This document shows, one piece after another, positions 11,994 through 26,900 of a stretch of 64,000 bases of DNA. The notes under the pieces were generated by a model. That model saw nothing but the letters and a program-made list of their open reading frames with translations. It was not told the origin of the DNA and searched no databases. Both the position numbers and the translations under genes were made by a program. Source of the DNA: Liolophura sinensis (lineage: Eukaryota > Mollusca > Polyplacophora > Chitonida > Chitonidae); assembly GCF_032854445.1 (NCBI RefSeq), contig NC_088298.1, forward strand, positions 2,602,160-2,666,159, given 5' to 3'. Positions within the stretch are counted from its first letter, which is position 1; the number at the start of each line of letters is the position of its first letter.

Positions 11994-14900
11994 GTAGGGT
12001 TATGAACATGAGTGACATATTGTCAGGAGGTCAGGAGACCTGGGAACAGACATGAACTTTAAAAATGGTGCTTGTTGCTGCCTTGCTTGGCACTCAGAAC
12101 TCAGAGGTTAGAGCAAGGAAGCAGGCCTGGTTTGCCAGACATCAGTGTAATGTGATTGGGGCATCATGTCTGGTGTCTTTGACATGATGCTTCAGTGACA
12201 GCAGCACTTTGGCGACATGGACTCACACTGCCAAAAGAAGACGCAGTAAATGTACACACACCTAATGATTCCTCGTTGTCATATGACTGAAAAATTGTCA
12301 AGTGCGATGTTAAAACCCAAGCGTACATAAATATACATATTATCAGGAGGAGTTCAAAGAGTTCAAACTTAAATATGAATCACTAATTCAGTATAAAAAG
12401 ATTTGGTGGTCACTGTTATATAAACACTTCAGTGTATTACTCACAAGCACTTTCTTTATTGCTGTTTGATTTGATTAATGCTATCTGTTGTATAATTCAT
12501 AGATTAATGCTATCTGTTGTATAATTCATAGGTTAATGCTATCTGTTGTATAATTGGTAGGCTACAAGTACTTCAGTGTTACTGTTTTCTGTGACACTGC
12601 CATGATCTGCTTGTTTTATACTACATAAATACTACTCTTACCTGTCTTATACAGTTGTGGATGTGTACCAGGAATGGGCAGGTCCCTGTGCAGCCATGGT
12701 TAGCACACTCAGAAGAATGAAGAATGAACTAGGTGATGACCTCCTCAAGTTTGCTATTGTGAGTCTATTTTTGTTTTCTGTTTTTCTTTTTTTTTTTTTG
12801 TTTTGGGGAGGGTGTTGGCATTTTTTTTTTCCCATTAAACTGAATTTGGACAAGCTTATGTTTAAAAGCCAATCAGTCAGCACGAACTAGATTTTTTTTT
12901 TTATTTTGCAATAAAACGAACAAACATACATTGTATACATGTATATACCCAGGGCTAATTTTGTTAAAAATCACTTTATTTCTAGCAGTCTTATGTTTCT
13001 TTATCTATTTGGATAGACAAAGTGGGGAACACACCATCTGGCCTTTTATACATATTTGTGGTCATTCAAGTTAAACAGTGGCAGCATTATAATGTCATCA
13101 GAATAAAATATGGCAGCTAAAGCCAGTTATTTTGGTTTTGAATCACATCGTTAAAGCTGCACAAATTTGAGCCAGACATGGTACGCATACATCTACTTGT
13201 TTAGAAAGGTTTAGAGAACAATGTATTTTCCATTGAATCTACCATAAAAAGCCAGCACGTGCGGATAGCTGTTCAGTATGAATACTTGCATGTCTGTTTA
13301 AAATTTCATTCATGACTAAGTTATTAATTTTGCATGATTCTGAGAGTTCTGTTCTGATATTAGATGTTTTGAGATTCTGTTTTTTTTTGGAAAGTAGGAT
13401 TATAACCTACTGGAGAAATATTCAGCACCAAAACTAACATTTTATGGCATTTGTAAAATGCACTGTTGTGGTCAGCATTTGAGGTCAGATGTGGTACTGT
13501 AATTCTTCAACCTTTTTCGCCTGTTTGCGAGGTGTTTATTCAAGCATGTTCTGAAGGTATTATTCTGTGTTCACTGATAAAATGATAGGATTTGCGAAGC
13601 CCTGAAACTATCCCAATCAAACCATGTATTAGTTTCAAATTAAAAATATTGATAAATTGCACTGAAAATTGATTTTTCATTTGGTAACTGGTTTTTTTAT
13701 TTGTGCTGTGTACAGGCCAAAGCTGACACCATTGATGCCCTGGAGAAGTATCGTGGTCGGTGTGAACCTTGCTTTTTGTATATTGCCGTAAGTATCGCCA
13801 TTCCTTACACTAATTTCTTACGGTATTTTCTCAGTTGTAGAAAGGCCAGCCTTTCCTGCAACTCTTGTTATACAATAAATTTGGTTGGCTTATTCATTTG
13901 TTCATTTGGTGCGATTTACGAATTTTGCTGTTCTTTCAACAGTGCACCTGGGGCCAATTCTACACAGACATTTCTGACAAAATTTAAAACATCAGAATAC
14001 ATAGCTCTTAAAGGATTTTAGAGGATTTTTACACTTTCGTCTTTAGATAATATAAATGAGGTGATCAAAATTTTAATTTACAAGGCTTGAAAATAAGCTC
14101 TAAAATCATGTTTCAAATTTTGATTTAAGTCAGAACTGGTTTTGTGGAATTGGCTCCAGGCCTTAATCATCAAGGTCGTAAGCTCTTATTTAGCTTATTT
14201 CTTATTTCAGCTGTGGCTGTAAGTCAGGAAGTTTGTCAGGAACATTTTCATGTACCTGGTGAAGGACAGTGGTTTACATGTGCTCTGGGTACCCAGGTGT
14301 CCTCACCCACAAACCTGAGAAAGTCTTGAATGCAGCATTTAAAGGGACAGACCACCAACTTATACCACCAATATTTTAGACGTGATGTACATAAAGTTGA
14401 GACTTCCAGATGTGTACTGACACGTATCTGACTTTGAGTGAACAGTGAAATGTTTAGTTTTATCCAGGGTTTCCCCTTTGACCATCATCTCTCTCAAGTC
14501 GCTCTAATTAGAAAGGCTGATTTGTTTTTTTAAGTCAGTTACCTCCCCTCGTGGTCTAGGCAACAGGAGATGTTAAGCGAACTTGAAATGTCAGACACGA
14601 CATTGTTTACCCCAGTAAACAAATAATTAATGGATTTACATTTATGTGTTGTAGAGTGGGGTACTTGTGGGAGTGATCAGGGGAGCTAACTGCCCTCTTG
14701 TACTGAGAATGGTGACAGAGCAGCTGGCTCAGGAACATAAAGTCTTGGATGGAACTGCCGAGAGGAAAGAGGTCAGTGTGCTAGTGATGTAGACATCGTG
14801 CCATACAGATGTAACACCAACTTCTTTCTTCTATATTCATGATGAGTTTAAGGGAAGATGTCAGTGATGTAGACATTGTGCCATACAGATGTAACACCAA

Positions 14901-17900
14901 CTTCTTTCTTCTATATTCATGATGGGTTTAAGGGAAGATGTTAGTCATGTAGACATCGTGCCATACGAATGTAACACCAACTTCTTTCTTCTAAATTTAT
15001 GATGAGTTTAAGGAAAGATGTCAGTGTGCTATTGATGTAGACATTGTGCCATACGAATGTAACACCAACTTCTTTCTTCTAAATTCATGATGAGTCTAAG
15101 AAAAGATGTCAGTGTGCTATTGATGTAGACATTGTGCCATACTGATGTAACACCAACTTCTTTCTTCTAAATTCATGATGAGTTTAAGGAAAGATGTCAG
15201 TGATGTAGATATCGTGCCATACGGATGTAACACCAACTTCTTTCTTTTAAATTCATGATGAGTTTAAGGAAAGATGTCAGTAATGTAGACATTGTGCCAT
15301 ACGGATGTAACACCAACTTCTTTCTTGTAAATTCATGATGAGTTTAAGGAAAGATGTCAGTGTGCTAGTGATGCGGACATCGTGCCATACTGATGTAACA
15401 CCAACTTCTTTCTTGTAAATTCATGATGGGTTTAAGGAAAGAGGTCAGTGATGTAGACATCGTGCCATACAAATGCAATACCAACTTCTTTCTTCTATAT
15501 TCATGATGAGTTTAAGGAAAGATGTTAGTGATGTAGACATTGTGCCATAAGGATGTAACACCAACTTCTTTCTTCTAAATTCATGATGAGTTTAAGGAAA
15601 GATGTCAGTGATGTAGACATTGTGCCATACAGATGTAACACTAACTTCTTTCTTCTATATTCATGATGAGTTTAAGGAAAGATGTCATTGTGTTATTGAT
15701 GTAGACATTGTGCCATACGGATGTAACACTAACTTCTTTCTTCTATATTCATGATGAGTTTAAGGAAAGATGTCAGTGTGCTATTGATGTAGACATTGTG
15801 CCATACAGATGTAACACCAACTTCTTTCTACTTTATTCATGATGAGTTTAAGAAAAGATGTCAGTGTGCTAGTGATGTAGACATTGTGCCATACAGATGC
15901 AATACCAACTTCTTTCTTCTATATTCATGATGAGTTTAAGGAAAGATGTCAGTGATGTAGACATTGTGCCATAAGGATGTAACACCAACTTCTTTCTTCT
16001 AAATTCATGATGAGTTTAAGGAAAGATGTCATTGTGTTATTGATGTAGACATTGTGCCATAGAGATGCAATACCAACTTCTTTCTTCTATATTCATGATG
16101 AGTTTAAGGAAAGATGTCAGTGATGTAGACATTGTGCCATAAGGATGTAACACCAACTTCTTTCTTGTAAATTCATGATGGGTTTAAGGAAAGATGTCAT
16201 TGTGCTATTGATGTAGACATCGTGCCATACAGATGTAACACCAACTTCTTTCTTCTAAATTCATGATGAGTTTAAGGAAAGATGTCAGTGTGCTATTGAT
16301 GTAGACATTGTGCCATACAGATGTAACACCAACTTCTTTCTACTTTATTCATGATGAGTTTAAGAAAAGATGTCAGTGATGTAGACATTGTGCCATACGG
16401 ATGTAACACCAACTTCTTTCTTCTAAATTCATGATGAGTTTAAGGAAAGATGTCATTGTGTTATTGATGTAGACATTGTGCCATACGGATGTAACACTAA
16501 CTTCTTTCTTCTAAATTCATGATGAGTTTAAGGAAAGATGTCATTGTGTTATTGATGTAGACATTGTGCCATAGAGATGTAACACCAACTTCTTTCTTCT
16601 AAATTCATGATGGGTTTAAGGAAAGATGTCATTGTGCTATTGATGTAGACATCGTGCCATAGAGATGTAACACCAACTTCTTTCTTCTATATTCATGATG
16701 AGTTTAAGGAAAGATGTCATTGTGCTATTGATGTAGACATCGTGCCATACTGATGTAACACCAACTTCTTTCTTCTATATTCATGATGAGTTTAAGGAAA
16801 GATGTCAGTGATGTAGACATTGTGCCATAAGGATGTAACACCAACTTCTTTCTTCTAAATTCATGATGAGTTTAAGGAAAGATGTCATTGTGTTATTGAT
16901 GTAGACATTGTGCCATACGGATGTAACACTAACTTCTTTCTTCTAAATTCATGATGAGTTTAAGGAAAGATGTCATTGTGTTATTGATGTAGACATTGTG
17001 CCATACGGATGTAACACCAACTTCTTTCTTCTAAATTCATGATGGGTTTAAGGAAAGATGTCATTGTGCTATTGATGTAGACATCGTGCCATAGAGATGT
17101 AACACCAACTTCTTTCTTCTGTATTCATGATGAGTTTAAGGAAAGATGTCATTGTGTTATTGATGTAGACATTGTGCCATACGGATGTAACACCAACTTC
17201 TTTCTTGTAAATTCATGATGAGTTTAAGGAAAGATGTCATTGTGCTATTGATGTAGACAATGTTCCATACAGATGTAACACCAACTTCTTTCTTCTAAAT
17301 TCATGATGAGTTTAAGAAAAGATGTCATTGTGCTATTGATGTAGACATCGTGCCATACTGATGTAACACCAACTTCTTTCTTCTAAATTCATGATGAGTT
17401 TAAGGAAAGATGTCAGTGTGCTATTGATGTAGACATTGTGCCATACTGATGTAATACCAACTTCTTTCTTGTAAATTCATGATGAGTTTAAGGAAAGATG
17501 TCATTGTGTTATTGATGTAGACATTGTGCCATAGAGATGTAACACCAACTTCTTTCTTGTAAATTCATGATGAGTTTAAGGAAAGATGTAATTGTGCTAT
17601 TGATGTAGACATCGTGCCATAGAGATAAAACACCAACTTCTTTCTTGTAAATTCATGATGAGTTTAAGGAAAGATGTCATTGTGCTATTGATGTAGACAT
17701 TGTGCCATACGGATGTAACACCAACTTCTTTCTTCTGTATTCATGATGAGTTTAAGAAAAGATGTCAGTGTGCTATTGATGTAGACATTGTGCCATACGG
17801 ATGTAACACCAACTTCTTTCTTCTAAATTCATGATGAGTTTAAGGAAAGATGTCATTGTGTTATTGATGTAGACATTGTGCCATACAAATGTAACACCAA

Positions 17901-20900
17901 CTTCTTTCTTCTAAATTCATGATGAGTTTAAGAAAAGATGTCAGTGTGCTATTGATGTAGACATTGTGCCATACAAATGTAACACCAACTTCTTTCTTCT
18001 AAATTCATGATGAGTCTAAGAAAAGATGTAATTGTGCTTGTGACGATGCAGACATATCATGGTGAAATATTCAGGATGTAACATTGACTTTAGAGATCAG
18101 AAGGGTTGTTTTCGAGGGTCTTCAGAAAATTGAGACCACAGAAATTTACTTAGTCATTCAACGTGATTAAATTAGGTTCCACTTATAGCATTGTAAAACA
18201 AAAGTGAAGTTGTATAAAAGACAGGAAACAAACATTTATACATGTATGCTGGAAATTATGAATATTTCTGTTATAAGAACCCATTTTTGTGATGTCTTGG
18301 GATCTGTTTGAAGTCATCATTTTTATTTTGAGCTTTTTTGATCAAGTCAATGATAAAACATGGCCAGTTGTAAATGGAATGGTAGTATTTTGATTTGCAC
18401 CTTTCCATCTGTTAGAGCACTTATGATTTGTGGAAGGGATATCATGATTTCACCCAAAATGTCTTACTTGATTACTTTTCTAGATTTGACACACACCTTC
18501 CCCTCAAAGTATATAAAATGCCTAGTTATAAAAATTAAGGCTTCTGCTGATGTGATTTTCCAGTTCTTATTTGATGATGATGATGAATAAATTAAGAGCT
18601 TTTTCTAGTGGCATTATGAATTAGGCGGCAACATTGAGACAAAGGGAGACAACTTGAGGAATATGCAGCCTTGACCGTGCACTGTGAGTGATCTCCCCTG
18701 TATTACTCATTCAGCAATTGGAAGCACGTAGCTTATCCCACATGTTATGTTGACAGATCAAGGACCCTCTGCTGGCCGAGCTGGACAGTCGTGATGAGTT
18801 TGAGGATGAGGAGAGATCTGATGAAGAGGAAGGAGGTCAGTTTATACTCAATTCCTCTTTACTCAATACTGGAATGTTGGCGTTATATTGGAGATTTGCT
18901 CAGCTCTCCTGTACTCAGTTCTCAGCTGTTATTGTACTCACAACTCTTCTGTACTCAGTTGTTATACTCAATACTCAGCTGTTATACTCACTGGTCAGCT
19001 CTCCTTTACTCAATATTCACAGGTACTCATACGCAGCAATCAAGTGTCCAGTATACTCGATAGCTGCTTGTCATTATACCCACTACTAAAATTTTTACTA
19101 CTCAACCCATGCCTGATGTGTAACTTTACTATGCTTAGTGCTCAATAGCTGTTATAATCACGTCTCATCTGTTTGCATAGCTGTACTCACTATTAATCTG
19201 TTTGCGTAGCTGTACTCACTACTCATCTGTTTGTGTAGCTGTACTCACTACTCATCTGTTTGTGTAGCTGTACTCACTACTCATCTGTTTGTGTAGCTGT
19301 ACTCACTACTCATCTGTTTGCGTAGCTGTACTCACTACTCATCTCTTTGTGTAGCTGTACTCACTACTCATCTCTTTGTGTAGCTGTACTCACTACTCAT
19401 CTGTTTGTGTAGCTGTACTCACTACTCATCTGTTTGCGTAGCTGTACATATTAAATACTCATCTCAGTCATCAGTGTACTTCAATGTATTCTTACTCTTG
19501 AGTCACTTCCCATCAGTTCTATAGACTTACAACACTGCCTGTATTCAAACATTTAGTACCAAGTGTCAAAATCGTTGATATTCTGAGCTCCTCGCATGAC
19601 CTTGTCAAAAATTGAGGTCATTAAATATAATTTAAAGGTGAGAAATGTATTGGCTTTCATTTATATCTGAGTAAAACAACATGGAAGTGGATAAAATATG
19701 GCATTTATGTTTCTGAAATTGTGACTATTTCCATCATGCAGTGTCATCTCTCGGATGACCGAGGCTAAATTTGATGTCATCATTCTTATATTAAGCTCTT
19801 TACAATGAGCGAATGACAAAACATATTGACCCCTGACTACTCTCTTTAATCCGAAATAGTGTACTGTAGGCGCAGTAGCACCTTCACTATGCTCAAAGTA
19901 TTAAGTACATAAGCTAAGTTTATTGAAGGCTTTTCTGGGAAATACATCACTGTTATGACATCCGAGGCCGATTTCCTGAAGCATAGTCTCCCCTTTACTA
20001 AGTGCACTTTATATCTCTAAGGTCTGTCAGCAACCTGGTCGTGGTCGTGGGTTTCCCTCGGGCTCTGCCCGGTTTCCACCCACCATAATGCTGGCCGCCG
20101 TCGTATAAGTGAAATATTCTTGAGTATGGCGTAAAACACCAATCAAATAAATAAATAAATTATATCTCTACAACATACGTTGTCATGGTAGTTAAGTCAA
20201 ACTTAGCTAACTGAGCTTCATGAAAGCGGCCCCTGGACTGCTATCTGGCTGGATATTTTTAAAACATGTAGAAATCTATCCAAAGCTGTTCTATCATTAA
20301 CACACAACAAAAATCTGCTATCTCTTTTATCCTCGCAAATATGACCCAGTGGTTATGACCCATTCATTGATTTACGATGATAGTGATGACAGGATAAACT
20401 GAATCGTCCTGCTTTCACAAAATATTATTCATAGATTTTTTTTTTTTTTTGTCCAGTTTATTTTGTTTAATACGCTTTTTGTTTAATAGATGATTTACAT
20501 CTGTGATGGCTGTTTCTCTCTGTCGGTCATCTTAATTAGCGGTACAAATAACCATTTGAGCTCATCCACATTTACGTCATTGTACGTGTCATCATTTACA
20601 CAACAAACAAGGACATTTTGTGTGACGCTTATTTCTAAAATACCCATTCTTTATGCGTCATGACTATATTTTGTGTCCAAACCTGTATTACATGTACGAA
20701 TGGCAGTATCTCATCTAATCAGTCAAATATAACTTTATTTTTTTGTGATTGGTTTTGTCTGTGTACCTCTGATTTTCTAATTGTATATTTATCTATTAAC
20801 TGCGTTCACTGTTTGACCCCTTGACCTTTTGACCCCTTGTCCATTTATCCCCTAATCTCCTACTGTCTAATATTCTCTTGTGTTGTTTTTTCCCCGCCAC

Positions 20901-23900
20901 ATCCTGTGTCTTTCAGATCGCCAACTACATTATAAAGGGGAGATAATTAACTTTGACGATGACTTGTTGGAAATGTCAGAAGGTAGACGCAGAAACAATT
21001 TTATTGCTCTTCTTGGTTTTTATTTTATAATTTAACAAATTCTACATTTAAATGGATAGTCTGTACTTAAAGAATCTAAAGATTCATTCTGGTCATCAGG
21101 TCATTTGAACATGTACAGTGATATAACAATTTGTGTTATCATGACAAGTAAGCCTTAAAACATGATGCAAGTGTCAGTCTTAACAATCTGGCAGTGTATA
21201 CATTTGTTGTGTGTTTTTTATTTTTAACTTGTCCAGAAATTTGTTCAAGAATGTTTACTCAGTAAATGTGGGTGAAGTTTCTTATACAAGTAGTCAATCA
21301 TAAAGACATATACAGTTAATTCTTCTTGGTATGTATATATCATAATTCCTCAGCCTTGTTGCATGTTTTCCAGGTGTTTATTCAAGCATATTCTGAAGGT
21401 ATTATTCTGTGTATATAATAGCTATACCCTTTTGTATAGCACTGAAATTGGCCGATAGATCCAATGTAGTTTTCTCTCCTAAATCAAATTAAACATGTGG
21501 ATAAATTGCACTGATGGTTGCTCTTTCATGTGCGAAATGGTTGAGGAGTTAGGGTAGTCAGGTCATCCAGCTCCGCTGAGCATTGTTTCTGTAATCCTAA
21601 TGTAACCCTGTGCCTGTGTCAGTCATGATTACACCCAGCATACTCATGTGTATACTGATAGCCTGTATAAAGTATTCTATGGAATGTTTCCTGAACTGCT
21701 GTTGCTCTTTACATCTATATTCGTGTATGTGTCCTCTGGTGCATGTGTCCCTAAGCTGTGATCTTGATGTGTGTGTACATGTGTATATGTTGTGGCTTTA
21801 ATGATCACCCATTCATTATATGTTTGTTGTATTGTTTTGTGCAGAAAAACAGAAGGAGGTGACAGTGGCTATCATCAAACCAGATGCTGTGAAGGCTGGT
21901 AAAACCGAGGAGATTATGGCAGAGGTATGTGAGATAGAAATACATTGTGAAAAACCAAAATGATTGTATGGCTGAGGCATGTGAGATAGAAATACATCAT
22001 GAAAAACCAAGGTGATTATATGGCTGAGGCATTTGAGATAGAAATACACTGTGAAAACCCAAGGTGGTTATATGGCTGAGGTATGTGAGATAGAAATACA
22101 TCATGAAAAGCCAAGGTGATTGATTATATCGTTGAGGCATTTGAGATAGAAATACACTGTGAAAACCCAGGTGGTTATATGGCTGAGGTATGTGAGATTG
22201 AAATACATCATGAAAAACCAAGGTGATTGATTATATCGTTGAGGCATTTGAGATAGAAATACACTGTGAAAACCCAAGGTGGTTATATGGCTGAGGTATG
22301 TGAGATAGAAATACATCATGAAAAACCAAGGTGATTGATTATATCGTTGAGGCATGTGAGATAGGAATACACTGTGAAAACCCAAGGTGGTTGTACAGTT
22401 GAGGTATTTGAGATAGGAATACACCACGGAAAACAGAGGAGATTATGTGTAGGGTATTATAGGGTATTATGTCTGGGGCACTCTGTTTTCTTCTACTCAT
22501 AACCAGACCATTGTTGTAAAAAGTTTTGAGCATGGTAACACTGTTCGCTTAAATTTCATAAAATCTGTTGCTGTTTCAGATGAGAGAAGCAGGTATAGAG
22601 ATCATCGCTGATGAGGAGAGGTCTCTGACAGAAGAGGAAGCCAGGGAGTTCTACTCCCACCTTGAGGGAGAGGTATAAAACTGAATACTGTAGCCAGGGA
22701 GTTCTACTCTCACCTTGAGGAAGATATACTACTGAATTCTGTAGCCAGGGAGTTCTACTCTCACCTTGAGGGAGAGGTATACTACTGAATACTGTAGCCA
22801 GCGAGTTTTACTGTCACCTTGAGGGAGAGGTATACTACTGAATTCTGTAGCCAGCGAGTTCTACTGTCACCTTGTGGGAGAGGTATAATACTAATACTGT
22901 AGCCAGGGAGTTCAACTCTCACCTTGAGGGAGAGGTATACTACTGAATACTGTAGCCAGGGAGCTCTACTCTCACCTTGTGGGAGAGGTATAATACAGAA
23001 TACTGTAGCCAGCGAGTTCCACTCTCACCTTGTGGGAGAGGTATACTACTGAATACTGTAGCCAGGGAGTTCCACTCTCACCTTGTGGGAGAGGTATAAT
23101 ACTGAATTCTGTAGCCAGGGAGCTCTGCTCTCACCTTGAGGGGAGAGGTATACTACTGAATACTGTAGCCAGGGAGTTCTACTGTCACCTTGTGGGAGAG
23201 GTATACTACTGAATACTGTAGCCAGGGAGTTCAACTCTCACCTTGTGGGAGAGGTATACTACTGAATACTGTAGCCAGGGAGTTCCACTCTTACCTTGTG
23301 GGAGAGGTATACTACTGAATACTGTAGCCAGGGAGTTCAACTCTCACCTTGAGGGAGAGGTTATAATACAGAATACTGTAGCCAGGGAGTTCAACTCTCA
23401 CCCTTGTGGGGAGAGGTATACTACTGAATACTGTAGCCAGGGAGTTCAACTCTCACCTTGTGGGAGAGGTATACTACTGAATACTGTAGCCAGGGAGTTC
23501 AACTCTCACCTTGTGGGGAAGAGGTATACTACTGAATACTGCAACCAGGGAGTTCTACTGTCACCTAGACTGGGAGAGGTTATAATACAGAATACTGTAG
23601 CCAGGGAGTTTCAACTGTCACCTTGAGGGAGAAGTATACTACTGAATACTGTAGCCAGGGAGTTCAACTCTCACCTTGTGGGAGAGGTATACTACTGAAT
23701 ATTGGAGCCAGGGAGTTCAACTCTCACCTTGTGGGAGAGGTATACTACTGAATACTGTAGCAGGGAGTTCTACTGTCACCTTGTGGGAGAGGTATACAAC
23801 TGAATACTGTAGCCCAGGGAGTTCTACTCTCACCTTGTGGGAGAGGTATACTACTGAATATTGGAGCCAGGGAGTTCTACTCTCACCTTGAGGGAGAGGT

Positions 23901-26900
23901 ATACTACTGAATACTGTAGCCAGGGAGCTCCGCTCTCAACTTGTGGGAGAGGTATACTACTGAATACTGTAGCCAGGGAGTTCCACTCTCACCTTGAGGG
24001 AGAGGTATAATACAGAATACTGTAACCAGGGAGCTCTGCTCTCACCTTGTGGGAGAGGTATACTACTGAATACTGTAGCCAGGAGCTCCGCTCTCAACTT
24101 GTGGGAGAGGTATACTACTGAATACTGTAACAAGGGAGTTCCACTCTCACCTTGAGGGAGAGGTATAATACAGAATACTTTAACCAGGGAGCTCTGCTCT
24201 CACCTTGAGGGAGAGGTATACTACTGAATACTGTAACCAGGGAGCTCTGCTCTCACCTTGTGGAGAGGTATACTACTGAATACTGTAACCAGGGAGTTCT
24301 ATTCTCACCTAGACTGGGAGGTATAATACTGAATACTGTAGCCAGGGAGCTCTATTCTCACCTAGACTGGGAGGTATAATACTGATTCTGTAGCCAAGGA
24401 GTTCTACTCTCACCTTGAGGGAGAGGTATACTACCGAATTCTGTAGCCAGGGAGTTCTACTCTCACCTTGTGGGAGAGCTATACTACTGAATACTGTAGC
24501 CAGCGAGTTCCACTCTCACCTTGTGGGGAGAGGTATACTACTGAATACTGTAGCCAGGGAGTTTCTACTGTCACCTTGAGGGAGAGGTATACTACTGAAT
24601 ACTGTAGCCAGGGAGTTCTACTGTCACCTTGTGGGAGAGGTATACTACTGAATACTGTAGCCAGGGAGTTCTACTGTCACCTTGTGGGAGAGGTATACTA
24701 CTGAATACTGTAGCCAGGGAGCTCTGCTCTCACCTTGTGGAGAGGTATAATACCGAATGCTGTAGCCAGGGAGTTCTACTGTCACCTGAGGGAGAGGTAT
24801 ACTACTGAATACTGTAGCCAGGGGAGTTCTACTGTCACCTTGTGGGAGAGGTATACTACTGAATACTGTAGCCAGGGAGTTCCACTCTCACCTTGTGGGA
24901 GAGGTATAATACAGAATGCTGTAGCCAGGGAGTTCTACTGTCACCTTGTGGGAGAGGTATACTACTGAATACTGTAGCCAGGGAGTTCAACTCTCACCTT
25001 GTGGGAGAGGTATACTACTGAATACTGTAGCCAGGGAGTTCAACTCTCACCTTGTGGGAGAGGTATACTACTGAATACTGTAGCCAGGGAGTTCTACTCT
25101 CACCTTGTGGGAGAGGTATACTATGGCATACTGTAACCAGGGAGCTCTGCTCTCACTTTGAGTTTTTCGAGGATTTGAATCAGTTCATGACCAGCTATTT
25201 CGTGATAGATTCTATGGTAGTATCAATGGTTGAATGTTTCAGGAGTTTTTCGAGGATTTAATCAAGTTTATGACCAGTGGAACTTGTCATGTTCTCGTCC
25301 TGACCAAGGGCTCTACGGGAGAAAACATCATCCAGGAATGGAGACATCTGATTGGCCCAACCTCTGTCGAGGAGGCAAAAGAGAGTGCACCAGAAAGGTT
25401 AGGTCTTCCTTCATCATAACAAAAGGCAACAGATATGATTACCTACATGTTACCTGTATTTTGACATTACATTAGTTCACTCTCTGCTAAGTTTACCATA
25501 ACGTGACAATATAGAAAACTAATTAAAAGAGATTAGATTAATCATGTGAACTATTTTCTTAGGTGGATTTGGATGTTAAATGTTACCAAAATAATCCTAC
25601 TCTGCTGGCAGTTTAATCCAAACATCTGTCACACAATTGAGGTGAATATTTTCCATGGTATTGCGCTCCACCAATTATGGATTGTTGTAGCTCCCTCTCT
25701 GGCCGTACATGAGATAGTCTGTCCACAACTTGCAGATGGTCGAGGGCTTCCACCAGGCTCTGCCCGGTTTTCTCCCACCAGTCGGCTGGCCGCTGTTGTA
25801 TAAGTGAAACATTCTTGAGTACGGCGTAAAACACCCATCAAATAAATAAATAAATAAATTATGGATTGGCATGGCAACATATGTTATGATTATGAAAGTG
25901 GGGTTGTGCCCAATTTACTGTCAAGGCTTTTGATTGGACTAGAACCTTGAAACATGTATTGTCAGTGGTTGTTTGATGGATCCCACACCTCTCATGATTA
26001 CTCATCGGTGAAAGTGATAGTTTGTATTTAAAAGTTAAGAGTTCGGAAAGCTCTGTGGATGCAGGGATTGGTCTGCTCTGCAGGAAACATAAGTTTTCTA
26101 CAACACCAAATGAATCTAAGCAATAGGTCGAGTGATAAATAGGTTATATCATGATCACATGATCATAACAGACTTGCAGTGATCATGTGATCATGGTAAA
26201 ACTATTAAGTATACTGCCATGATAAAAAAGATAAGCAGGTAGATCTAGCATGCCATGCTTTGGTGAAAAAAAGCGCTAAAAAAAAAAATAAAAAAAGGAT
26301 CATAATTCATACACATGTATTTTCAATTTTTTTTTTATGTCCTACTTAGATGATAGAAACTTCAATTGCTTTTATTTTAAAGTTGCTATTTACGCTAACC
26401 CCTTACATCTCTTATGTCTCTTCAGCTTGCGTGCTAAGTTTGGATCAGGCAGTTTTATGAATGCACTCCACGGTAGTGACTCTCCAGAACGTGCCAGCAG
26501 GTAAATTACATGTACTTTATGTCTTTTCTGACCTTCTTCTGTTTTTGTGTGGGTGTTTTATTGAAGTTATAATGTACATTGCTGCACTTTTTGTCATAGT
26601 TTCATCCTTGTTTGTTTGAATATTTAAACAGGGCTCATGCTTATCAAACATCTGTCTAAAGACTGAAGTCAAAATTCAAACACGGCTACAATTAAAATTT
26701 TGAGTTAGAAAGTTTGGATTTAGTAATGCAAAAAAATGTGCCAACCAAAGTTTAAGTTATTGCCTGTTCTGAGTTTGGCTTGTTAAACAATTGCAAGTGT
26801 TAAGTTGCATCACTTGCATTTGGTAGGGGCCTACATGTTCTTATGCTAAGCTTGCATTAATCTGTTGTGGTTTTTTTTTTACTCATATCCATGTGTTTGA

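Noticed and set aside
13701-14021. 106-residue open frame
   Set aside because: Only its first part (exon 3, 13716-13787) is coding. The remainder is intron read-through after a strong GTAAGT donor.
22600-25200. CRISPR-like appearance of regular repeats
   Set aside because: Units are contiguous with no unique spacers, derive from exon 8, and the genome is eukaryotic.
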